Source: an uncultured Collinsella sp. (GTDB lineage Bacteria > Actinomycetota > Coriobacteriia > Coriobacteriales > Coriobacteriaceae). From it: a stretch of DNA of 64,000 nt. Made by a program: the position numbers and the translations under genes. Below, in pieces: positions 57,108 to 64,000 of this stretch. Numbering within the stretch: position 1 is the first letter of the stretch; every line of letters starts with the position of its first letter. The stretch is taken from NCBI GenBank assembly GCA_958427145.1, contig CAUAAZ010000008.1, positions 1-64,000 on the forward strand. The letters run 5' to 3'. The notes under the pieces are model-generated. The model was given only the letters and a program-made list of their open reading frames with translations, had not been told where the DNA came from and ran no database searches.

Positions 57108-58268
57108 ATGAAAAACCGTACGGTTTTGCTTTATATGACGTTTGTTTTTCTGTCGAACTTCAGCACCATTTTGTATTTTCTGACGGTTTACCTTGAATTC
57201 GTCGGATTCTCGATGGTGGCGATTTCTAGCATGATGATTGCATATCAAGTGAGCAAGTTCATCCTTGAAGTTCCCACTGGCTATATTGCCGATAGGTTTG
57301 GACGAAAGACAAGTGGTCTCGTTGGCGTCGTGGGGATGCTTGGATACTACGCTGCCCTACTCCTCGTCCGTTCTCCTCTGCTTTTAATCGGCGCGTTTGC
57401 TCTCAAAGGTTTTGCCGCTGCATGTGTGAGCGGATCCATGGAAGCGATTTACATTGACAGCGTTTCTCAGGACCAGCTCGTAAGACTTAATGTCGTTGAG
57501 CGATTTGTTTTCTATGCCTCTTTTGCCATCTCCGCTTGCGTGGGCGGTTTCATTTCGTCTGTCGGTGCATATCTCATTGGTCTTTCGGCAGATATCATCG
57601 CAATGGTGTTGACGTTGGTTGTCGTTGTCTGCATTCCTGAGATGCGAAGAGGGGGCACTGCGGGGACACCTGAGCGTGGAATTAGCCCGAAGATGATCGG
57701 TGCCGCTATTGCGTGTAACGGCATTCTTCGTTCAGCGTTCATCATGGACTGTTCTCAAGCATTTGCTTTTGTCGCCCTGGAAGACTTTTTCTCACTGTTG
57801 CTTGCGGGTCGCGGAATGAATGCCGTCGCTTCGGGTGTGATCATTGCGGTCCAGCTCCTTGCCTCGGCCTCCATGGGGCTTATTGTGCCCAGTGTGATTG
57901 CTCATGTCGACAAGGGCCGTTTTGCGCGTATTTGCGGCATCGTGCGCCTTTCCCTGACTGCTCTATTTTTGATTCCCTTTACTCCGGTCTATTTGCTGCC
58001 CGTGTTCTATGTGTTGCAGACGGTCGCCTACTCGTTATTTGCTCCAATTAAATACTCAATTTTTCAAAATGCTGTCGATTCATCGATGCGCTGTTCACTG
58101 ATTTCGGTTCAAAGCCAGATGGTGGCGGTGGGTGCTGTTCTTTTCTATCTGCTCAACTCTGTGCTGAGTAGCGTTGCGGGCATTCGAGTCGTATTGCTTG
58201 TTGCGCTCGGGATTTCTTCCCTGGTGTATATCCCCGCGCTATTTCGTCTTACAAGTCAAAGGCCATGA
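57108..58268 (+). CDS. MFS transporter
   Basis: A 386-residue major facilitator with about 12 hydrophobic segments. The motif A loop reads GYIADRFGRKTSGLVG after the second segment (VSKFILEVPT). Its central loop (PEMRRGGTAGTPERGISPKM) is short. It is probably an exporter or importer of a small molecule, controlled by the LysR protein encoded just upstream. ATG 57108 follows GGAGGGCGGAG. Terminator at 58305. Confidence 0.87.
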   Translation: MKNRTVLLYMTFVFLSNFSTILYFLTVYLEFVGFSMVAISSMMIAYQVSKFILEVPTGYIADRFGRKTSGLVGVVGMLGYYAALLLVRSPLLLIGAFALKGFAAACVSGSMEAIYIDSVSQDQLVRLNVVERFVFYASFAISACVGGFISSVGAYLIGLSADIIAMVLTLVVVVCIPEMRRGGTAGTPERGISPKMIGAAIACNGILRSAFIMDCSQAFAFVALEDFFSLLLAGRGMNAVASGVIIAVQLLASASMGLIVPSVIAHVDKGRFARICGIVRLSLTALFLIPFTPVYLLPVFYVLQTVAYSLFAPIKYSIFQNAVDSSMRCSLISVQSQMVAVGAVLFYLLNSVLSSVAGIRVVLLVALGISSLVYIPALFRLTSQRP

Positions 58269-58304
58269 GTATTTAGGCACCGATAACTTATATATCAACG
58301 CAAT

Positions 58305-58332
58305 AAACCCGAGCGCGAGGGCGTTTGGGTTT
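58305..58332 (+). terminator. Terminator after the MFS gene
   Basis: AAACCC-GA-GCGC pairs with GCG-T-TT-GGGTTT across GAGG, followed by ATTATTG. Confidence 0.65.
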
Positions 58333-58388
58333 ATTATTGAAGCGTATGTAACCTGGCGGCGCCACACCGCCTGTTAGTAGGGAGACAC

Positions 58389-59567
58389 ATGAACGTTCTG
58401 GTCGTCAACGCAGGATCTTCGACGCTTAAGTATCAGGTCATCGATACCAAGTCCCACAAGGTGTCCGCAAAGGGCTCCTGCGAGCGCGTCTGCTTTACCG
58501 GCGGTACCTTCACCCACGCTGCCAACGGTTCCAAGAAGGTGACCGAGAACATCGAGTTCCCCGACCACAAGGTCGCCATCGAGGTCGTCCTGAAGGACCT
58601 TGAGGCCAACGGCGTCAAGATCGAGGGCATTGGTCACCGTATCGTTCAGGGCGGCTGGTACTTCGGCGATTCCTCCCTCGTCGACGAGGACGTCCTCGCC
58701 AAGATCCGCGAGGTCGCTCCGCTGGCGCCGCTGCACAACAACCCCGAGGCCAACGTTATCGAGTACTGCCTGGAGCAGTATCCCGACCTGCCCAACGTCA
58801 CGGTCTACGACACCGCTTTCCACTTCAACATGCCCGAGGTCGCCAAGACTTACGCCCTGCCCAAGGACGTCTGCGACAAGCTGCACATCCGTAAGTACGG
58901 CGCCCACGGCACCAGCTACCGTTACATCTCCAAGAAGGTCGCCGAGATGACCAACGGCGAGGCTCGCAAGGTCGTCGTGTGCCATATCGGCTCCGGCGCT
59001 TCCCTGTGCGCCATCGAGGACGGCAAGTGCATGGACACCACCATGGGCCTCACCCCGCTCGACGGCGTCATGATGGGCACCCGCTGCGGCTCCATCGACC
59101 CGGCTACCGTGTGCTACCTGCAGCGCGAGGGCGGCTACACCTTCGACGAGGTCGACGAGATGATGAACAAGAAGTCCGGCCTTTTGGCTGTGACCGGCGG
59201 CAAGACCAACGACTGCCGCAACGTCGAGGAGCTCGCCGCCGCTGGTGACCCCGAGGCTCAGCTCGCCTTCGACATGTTTGTCTACAAGATTGCCGCCAAG
59301 GCTGCCGAGATGGCTACTTCTATGTGCGGTATGGACACCCTGGTCTTTACTGCCGGCATCGGCGAGCACGCTCCGGCTGTCCGCGCTGGCGTGGCCGACC
59401 GTCTGGCCTTTATGGGCGTCAAGATGGATCATGCCCGCAACGCCCTGCGTGGCGACGGCGCTTGGTGCCTGTCCGCCAAGGATTCTAAGGTCAAGATTTT
59501 CGTCATCCCCACGGACGAGGAGTTCATGATCGCCTCCGACGTTGAGCGCATCGTCAACGGCAAGTAA
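58389..59567 (+). CDS. ackA: Acetate kinase, copy 1
   Basis: A 392-residue acetate kinase that makes ATP from acetyl phosphate, the last step of acetate fermentation. Motifs include VNAGSSTLKYQVID at the N-terminus, the catalytic Asp in VYDTAFHFNMPEVA, the ATP site HIGSGASLCAIEDGK, and FTAGIGEHAPAVR near the C-terminus. AGGGAG precedes the ATG. A second copy follows at 59732. Confidence 0.94.
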   Translation: MNVLVVNAGSSTLKYQVIDTKSHKVSAKGSCERVCFTGGTFTHAANGSKKVTENIEFPDHKVAIEVVLKDLEANGVKIEGIGHRIVQGGWYFGDSSLVDEDVLAKIREVAPLAPLHNNPEANVIEYCLEQYPDLPNVTVYDTAFHFNMPEVAKTYALPKDVCDKLHIRKYGAHGTSYRYISKKVAEMTNGEARKVVVCHIGSGASLCAIEDGKCMDTTMGLTPLDGVMMGTRCGSIDPATVCYLQREGGYTFDEVDEMMNKKSGLLAVTGGKTNDCRNVEELAAAGDPEAQLAFDMFVYKIAAKAAEMATSMCGMDTLVFTAGIGEHAPAVRAGVADRLAFMGVKMDHARNALRGDGAWCLSAKDSKVKIFVIPTDEEFMIASDVERIVNGK

Positions 59568-59578
59568 TTGCAAGAGGG

Positions 59579-59617
59579 GAGGGGCTGGACGATCGAGCGC
59601 CGTTCGGCCCCTCTTTT
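59579..59617 (+). terminator. Terminator between the two acetate kinase genes
   Basis: GAGGGGC pairs with GCCCCTC across a 21-nt interior, then TTTT. The two genes therefore have separate transcript ends. Confidence 0.75.
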
Positions 59618-59648
59618 GCGCTCGTTGGGCGATATGACTGATAGCTAT

Positions 59649-59679
59649 TTATCAAGTTGTGATAACTTCTTATTAAAAT
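59649..59679 (+). promoter_or_regulatory. Promoter region of the second acetate kinase gene with palindrome
   Basis: TTATCA-AGTTG-TGATAA (59649-59665) is a perfect 6-5-6 inverted repeat just upstream of a TAAAAT -10-like box (59674-59679). The half-sites recall redox-regulator targets but match no consensus exactly. Confidence 0.5.
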
Positions 59680-59731
59680 GCGGCCGCCTTAAGGGGTCTG
59701 CGTCGACCGTATTGCACTGCAAAGGAGTCTC

Positions 59732-60910
59732 ATGAACGTACTTGTTGTCAACGCCGGCAGCTCAAGCCTTAAATATCAGCTTTTGGATACCGATACCCGC
59801 GAGGTTTTCGCCAAGGGCAACTGCGAACGCATCGGTTCGGACATGGGCATCTTTGGTCACTCCGAGAACGGTGGCGCCAAGCAGACCGAGGAGGTCCCTT
59901 TCCCCGATCATCGCTCTGCTATCGCTCGCGTGCTCGAGGAGCTCGAGAAGACCGACTTTACGATTGATGGCATTGGACATCGCATCGTTCAGGGCGGCTG
60001 GCACTTCGATGATTCCGCAGTTGTCGACGACGAGGTTATGGCCAAGATTCTTGAGGTGGCCCCGCTCGCTCCGCTGCACAATTACGGCGAGGCCGCGGCA
60101 ATCGAATATTGCCGCGAGAAGTATCCGGAGCTGCCCAACGTCGCCGTCTTCGACACCTCGTTCCACATGACCATGCCCGAGGTCGCCTACACCTACGCGC
60201 TGCCCAAGGACGTGTGCGACAAGTACCACGTGCGCAAGTACGGCGCCCACGGCACGAGCCACCGCTATGAGTGGATGATGGCCAAGGAGATCCTGGGCTC
60301 GCGCTGTCACCGTCTGCTTTCGTGCCATCTGGGCAACGGTGCTTCGCTCGCCGCCATCGAGGACGGCGTGTGCCGCGATACCACGATGGGCCTCACGCCG
60401 CTCGACGGCCTGATGATGGGTACCCGTTGCGGCTCCATCGACCCGGCTACCGTGTGCTACCTGCAGCGCGAGGGCGGCTACAGCTATCAGGAAGTCGATG
60501 ACATGATGAACAAGCAGTCTGGTCTGCTTGCCATCTCGGGTATCTCCAACGACGCCCGCGACATCCGCACGCGCGCCTCCGAGGGCGACGAGCGCTGCCT
60601 GCTCGCCTTCGATATGTTCGCCTACAAGGCCATGCAGCAGGCCGGCTCTATGATTGCTTCCATGGCGGGCGTGGACACCATCACCTTTACCGCCGGCATC
60701 GGCGAGAACGACTGGTCGATCCGCAAGGCCTTCTGTGACTGCTTTGAGTGGCTGGGCGTGCGCATCGACAATAACAAGAACCGCGAGGCCGTGGGCAACG
60801 GCCCGCAGGTCATCAGTGCCGCCGGTTCCGCCGTCACGGTCATGGTCATCCCCACCGACGAGGAATACATGATCGCCCACGACGTCGAGCGTCTGACCAA
60901 GAACAACTAA
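59732..60910 (+). CDS. ackA: Acetate kinase, copy 2
   Basis: A 392-residue paralogue of the previous protein with the same length. Key blocks are VNAGSSSLKYQLLD, VFDTSFHMTMPEVA, CHLGNGASLAAIEDG and FTAGIGENDWSIRK. The two differ over much of the sequence yet share a 55-base identical stretch (59085-59139 and 60428-60482). Different promoters and substrate loops suggest different use, for example one for acetate and one for propionate or another carboxylate (inference). Confidence 0.93.
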   Translation: MNVLVVNAGSSSLKYQLLDTDTREVFAKGNCERIGSDMGIFGHSENGGAKQTEEVPFPDHRSAIARVLEELEKTDFTIDGIGHRIVQGGWHFDDSAVVDDEVMAKILEVAPLAPLHNYGEAAAIEYCREKYPELPNVAVFDTSFHMTMPEVAYTYALPKDVCDKYHVRKYGAHGTSHRYEWMMAKEILGSRCHRLLSCHLGNGASLAAIEDGVCRDTTMGLTPLDGLMMGTRCGSIDPATVCYLQREGGYSYQEVDDMMNKQSGLLAISGISNDARDIRTRASEGDERCLLAFDMFAYKAMQQAGSMIASMAGVDTITFTAGIGENDWSIRKAFCDCFEWLGVRIDNNKNREAVGNGPQVISAAGSAVTVMVIPTDEEYMIAHDVERLTKNN

Positions 60911-60932
60911 CGCGCGCATTTGCAAGTAAACG

Positions 60933-60968
60933 AAAGGCCTCCAGAGCAACAGCTCCGGAGGCCTTTTT
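60933..60968. terminator. Convergent terminator between ackA copy 2 and pta
   Basis: AAAGGCCTCC pairs with GGAGGCCTTT with an inner GAGC/GCTC, followed by TT; both strands can use it. Confidence 0.9.
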
Positions 60969-61008
60969 GCTAGCAGGTGGAAATTCCTGTCCCGAGGGGA
61001 TACGTCAG

Positions 61009-61989
61009 CTACTCAGCCATCTGAGCTTGGACGGCGGTGATGGCCACGACACCCACGATGTCGTCAGCAGAGCAGCCGCGCGACAGATCGTTGACCGGCT
61101 TGGCGATGCCCTGCAGGATGGGGCCGTAGGCGTCAGCACCGGCGAAGCGCTGGACCAGCTTGTAGCCGATGTTGCCGGCCTCGAGGTCGGGGAACACGAG
61201 CACGTTGGCCTTGCCGGCAACGGAGGAGCCGGGGGCCTTGAGCTGGGCGACGGTGGGGACGATGGCGGCATCGAGCTGCAGCTCGCCATCGATGGCGAGC
61301 TCGGGAGCCTTCTCCTTGCAGAACTTCACGGCCTCTTGGACCTTCTTGGCGACCTCGCCACCGGCGGAGCCCATGGTGGAGTAGGAGAGCATGGCCACGT
61401 GCGGCTCAACGTTGCCCATGAAGGTGGACCAGGAGTGAGCGGAGGCGATGGCGATCTCGGAGAGCTCGTCGGAGGACGGGTTGATGTTGAGGCCGCAGTC
61501 GGCGAAGATCAGCGTGCCGTCGGTGCCGAACTGCGGGGTGTCGGTGCACATCACGAAGAAGGCCGAGACCAGCTTGGTGCCCGGGGCAGTCTTGAGGATC
61601 TGAAGCGCGGGGCGCAGGGTGTCGGCGGTGGAGTGGCAGGCGCCGGAGACCAGGCCGTCGGCATCGCCCATCTTGACCATCATGGTGCCAAAGTAGGTGG
61701 CGTCCATCACCTGGGCGCGAGCCTGCTCGATGGTAACGCCCTTCTTGGCGCGGAGCTCGGCAAACTTCTGTGCGTACTCCTCGTGCTTCTCGGCATTGTG
61801 CGGGTCGATGACGGTAGCGCCGGGAACGTTGATCTCGTCGGGGTTGCCCAGGATGACGATCTTTGCCAGGCCCTCCTCGATGATTTTGGTGGCCGCGACG
61901 ATAGTGCGCGGATCCTCGCCCTCGGGCAGGACGATCGTCTTAAGGTCGGCCTTGGCGGCAGACTTCATACGGTTTAGGAAATCGCTCAT
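61009..61989 (-). CDS. pta: Phosphate acetyltransferase
   Basis: A 326-residue short-form Pta that converts acetyl-CoA to acetyl phosphate for the acetate kinases encoded opposite. Seen are IVLPEGEDPRTI at the start, the GACHSTADTLRPALQI block and LEAGNIGYKLVQRFAGADAYGPILQG near the C-terminus. AAGGAG precedes ATG 61989. It is convergent with ackA copy 2. Confidence 0.94.
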   Translation of the reverse strand: MSDFLNRMKSAAKADLKTIVLPEGEDPRTIVAATKIIEEGLAKIVILGNPDEINVPGATVIDPHNAEKHEEYAQKFAELRAKKGVTIEQARAQVMDATYFGTMMVKMGDADGLVSGACHSTADTLRPALQILKTAPGTKLVSAFFVMCTDTPQFGTDGTLIFADCGLNINPSSDELSEIAIASAHSWSTFMGNVEPHVAMLSYSTMGSAGGEVAKKVQEAVKFCKEKAPELAIDGELQLDAAIVPTVAQLKAPGSSVAGKANVLVFPDLEAGNIGYKLVQRFAGADAYGPILQGIAKPVNDLSRGCSADDIVGVVAITAVQAQMAE

Positions 61990-62042
61990 GTTACTCCTTA
62001 CAAGCGTTTCGCTAAGCTCCAGGCGCCCGGCTGTTCACGAAT

Positions 62043-62063
62043 AAACCCGCTGCTAGCGGGTTT
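62043..62063. other. AAACCCGC hairpin in the pta leader region
   Basis: AAACCCGC pairs with GCGGGTTT across TGCTA in the 231-bp gap between pta and glf. On the minus strand it would fold in the pta leader. Confidence 0.5.
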
Positions 62064-62116
62064 ACCTTTCAATTATGTTCGCCGCGGTGCTTGAGCTTTC
62101 CTTGTGTGGCAAGCTC

Positions 62117-62142
62117 ATTATAGGACGCATTAGCGCTATAAT
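62117..62142. promoter_or_regulatory. Divergent -10 boxes of pta and glf
   Basis: ATTATA (62117-62122, TATAAT on the minus strand) and TATAAT (62137-62142, plus strand) face apart and form an imperfect palindrome. They probably drive pta leftwards and glf rightwards; -35 boxes are poor. Confidence 0.5.
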
Positions 62143-62220
62143 CGCTCTGATAAATGTGTCTCGAAGAATGTTCGAGAAAAGCCCAGCTAACGAGCCCGTG
62201 GCTTTTGACAAGGAGTATCG

Positions 62221-63423
62221 ATGCAGATTACCTCAGGCCTGCCTGAAGGCTTTAATGCCGGCGCGTACGACATGATTGTCGTCGGTGCTGGATATGCCGG
62301 TGCCGTTTGTGCCCGCCGTCTCGCCGAGACCATCGGCTACCGTGTTGCCGTTTTGGAGCGCCGTAGCCACATTGCGGGCAATGCCTATGACTGCACTGAC
62401 GAGGCCGGAATCCTGATCCACGAGTACGGTCCGCATATCTATCACACCTTTAACGAGCGCGTGCACAATTTCCTGTCGCGCTTTACCAAGTGGACGGATT
62501 ATCAGCACAAGGTGCTCGCCAACATCAACGGTACCCTTATTCCCGTGCCCTTCAACCATGCGAGTCTCAGGCTCGCCTTTGGTGACGAGCGCGGCGAGGA
62601 GCTGTATCAGAAGCTCGTGGAGACCTTTGGCAAGGATGTCAAGGTGCCCATTATGGAGTTGCGTAAGAAGAACGACCCCGACTTGGCCGAGGTCGCCGAT
62701 TACGTCTACGAGAACGTCTTTTTGCATTACACCATGAAGCAGTGGGGCCAGACGCCCGATCAGATCGACCCCTCGATCACCGGCCGCGTTCCCGTCTTTG
62801 TGGGCGATGATGACCGCTACTTCCCGCAAGCTCCCTTCCAGGGCATGCCGCAGGAGGGCTACACGGCGCTCTTTGAGCACATGCTCGACCACGACCTGAT
62901 CGACGTGTTCTGCGACGTGGACGCCCGTGACCTCTTTGAAATCGACGAGACTACCGTCAAGATCGACGGCAAGGTCTATGGTGGCGAGATCGTCTACACC
63001 GGTCCACTCGACGAGCTGTTCAACCTCGACTTGGGTGCGTTGCCGTACCGCACGCTCGATATGAAGTTCGAGACGCTCGATATGGACCAGTTCCAGCCCG
63101 TGGGCACTGTCAACTACACCACGAGCGAGGACTACACGCGCATCACCGAGTTCAAGAACATGACCGGTCAGGTCCTGCCCGGCAAGACCACCATCATGAA
63201 GGAGTACTCCAAGGCCTATACGCCCGGCTCGGGCGAGACGCCGTACTACGCCATTCTTGAGCCCGAGAACCGTGAGCTCTATGAGCGCTATCTTGAGCGC
63301 GTCCAGAACCTGACGAACTTCCACCCGGTGGGTCGTCTGGCCGAGTATCGTTACTACGATATGGACGCCGTGACCAATTCTGCCCTCGATCTTTCGGATG
63401 AGATTATCGCCTGCCATGCATAA
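62221..63423 (+). CDS. glf: UDP-galactopyranose mutase
   Basis: A 400-residue flavoenzyme that makes UDP-galactofuranose for surface polysaccharide. The FAD motif VVGAGYAGAVCARRLAE lies at residues 19-35, and GPHIYHTFNERVHNFLSRFTKW, WGQTPDQIDPSITGRVPV and the C-terminal FHPVGRLAEYRYYDMD are typical. CAAGGAG precedes the ATG. It overlaps the next gene by 8 bp. Confidence 0.95.
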   Translation: MQITSGLPEGFNAGAYDMIVVGAGYAGAVCARRLAETIGYRVAVLERRSHIAGNAYDCTDEAGILIHEYGPHIYHTFNERVHNFLSRFTKWTDYQHKVLANINGTLIPVPFNHASLRLAFGDERGEELYQKLVETFGKDVKVPIMELRKKNDPDLAEVADYVYENVFLHYTMKQWGQTPDQIDPSITGRVPVFVGDDDRYFPQAPFQGMPQEGYTALFEHMLDHDLIDVFCDVDARDLFEIDETTVKIDGKVYGGEIVYTGPLDELFNLDLGALPYRTLDMKFETLDMDQFQPVGTVNYTTSEDYTRITEFKNMTGQVLPGKTTIMKEYSKAYTPGSGETPYYAILEPENRELYERYLERVQNLTNFHPVGRLAEYRYYDMDAVTNSALDLSDEIIACHA

Positions 63424-64000
63424 AGTCATAACATTCGGTATTCCCTCGTATAACGCCGCCAAGGACATGGACCATTGCATCACCTCCATCTTGGAGGGGA
63501 GCAATTACGCTACCGATATCGAGATTATCGTGGTGGACGACGGCTCCAAGGACGAGACGGCCGATAAGGCCGATGAGTGGGAGGCACGTTATCCTGGAAT
63601 CATCCGCGCGGTGCACCAGGAGAATGGCGGTCACGGTATTGCCGTCCTTTCGGGTCTGCGCGAGGCGCAGGGCACCTACTACAAGGTTGTCGACTCGGAC
63701 GACTGGCTTGACGGCGCTGCCCTTTCGACCATGCTGTCGATTCTGCGTGGCTTTGAGGAGCGCGACCAGCGCGTTGACCTGTTTATCTCGAACTACGTGT
63801 ACGAGAAGGTTTACGAGGGCACGCATACCGCTATTGGCTACAAATTTGCCCTGCCGCGCAAAAAGATCTTTTCCTGGGATCAGATCGGTCATTTCCGCCT
63901 GGACCAGAACCTACTCATGCACAGCCTGTGCTATCGCACGGATGTGCTGCGCGAGTCCAACCTTCCCATGCCGCCGCACACGTTCTATGTGGACAACATC
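63416..64000 (+). CDS. Family 2 glycosyltransferase, cut by window end
   Basis: The first 195 codons of a GT2 (GT-A fold) glycosyltransferase. It begins MHKVITFGIPSYNAAKDMD, with the nucleotide-sugar loop IEIIVVDDGSKDETADKA, NGGHGIAVLSGLREAQG and the metal-binding VVDSDDWLDG. The ATG at 63416 overlaps the end of glf by 8 bp (ATGCATAA), so translation is coupled. Together they start a galactofuranose-type polysaccharide cluster that continues beyond the window. Confidence 0.9.
   Translation, partial: MHKVITFGIPSYNAAKDMDHCITSILEGSNYATDIEIIVVDDGSKDETADKADEWEARYPGIIRAVHQENGGHGIAVLSGLREAQGTYYKVVDSDDWLDGAALSTMLSILRGFEERDQRVDLFISNYVYEKVYEGTHTAIGYKFALPRKKIFSWDQIGHFRLDQNLLMHSLCYRTDVLRESNLPMPPHTFYVDNI

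Noticed and set aside
1..64000. CRISPR arrays, tRNA and rRNA genes
   Set aside because: Intergenic regions were read for spaced direct repeats, cloverleaf-like segments and rRNA signatures; none were seen.

Overview
This is a 64 kb stretch of a high-G+C (about 60% by eye), Gram-positive, fermentative chromosome. An LPXTG-type sortase signal, lactate dehydrogenase, phosphotransacetylase with two acetate kinases, energy-coupling-factor transport, a lysine riboswitch and the overall gene content fit an anaerobic gut Actinobacterium of the class Coriobacteriia, most like Collinsella. That placement is an inference from gene content; no rRNA or tRNA gene was found in the window.

Layout. 1-3020: a minus-strand accessory trio (unknown protein with a 26-bp duplication that shifts its frame, ClpP-like protease, soluble VirD4/TraG-like ATPase). 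3510-5075: two HAD phosphatases. 5226-16613: a GntR regulator followed by a ten-gene plus-strand catabolic operon (YfcC permease, two amidohydrolase-fold proteins, a TIM-barrel isomerase, a SIS deglycase-like protein, two PfkB kinases, YjbQ, BtpA/SgcQ, an FGGY kinase). I read it as a pathway for importing and breaking down a glycated or amine-linked sugar; the substrate is unknown. 16693-24032: tatD-tcdA, a candidate small RNA, an autoregulated ArsR/SdpI pair, ettA and two low-complexity proteins. 24236-31053: NAD synthetase, an aminotransferase, ldh, an esterase-like protein and a nucleoid-associated protein.

31309-36676: lysine/diaminopimelate synthesis by the acetylase route. dapH, dapB and an unusual lysA-dapA fusion lie behind a lysine riboswitch, with a divergent M20 amidohydrolase that may be the missing deacetylase. 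36779-40370: a higBA toxin-antitoxin pair, small membrane and lipoprotein genes, and an XRE-like/Ser-Thr kinase pair. 40408-44730: a secreted coiled-coil lysozyme-like protein, a MOSC protein, and an ATP-grasp ligase with an aspartate racemase (probably D-Asp peptidoglycan bridging). 44856-48348: a complete ECF transporter (EcfT, fused EcfA1A2, S component) preceded by a leader peptide with three consecutive Trp codons and a terminator, that is, classical tryptophan attenuation of an importer.

48536-53026: a frameshifted, sortase-anchored C69 dipeptidase, a 30-residue membrane protein, a lipid kinase and RNase D. 53091-56056: YugP-like protease, xseA-xseB and a HIT protein. 56098-58268: LysR regulator and MFS transporter. 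58389-61989: tandem acetate kinases convergent with pta. 62221-64000: glf and the start of a family 2 glycosyltransferase (surface galactofuranose polysaccharide).

A structured repeat family (about 100 bp, inverted, with compensating changes in the arms) occurs in three gene ends at 21468, 31169 and 47452. The strongest candidates for new biology are the 5226-16613 operon, the Trp leader with its extra 21-bp inverted repeat, the lysA-dapA fusion, the candidate RNA at 18406-18500, the RBS-masking stem at 37832-37885 and the repeat family.
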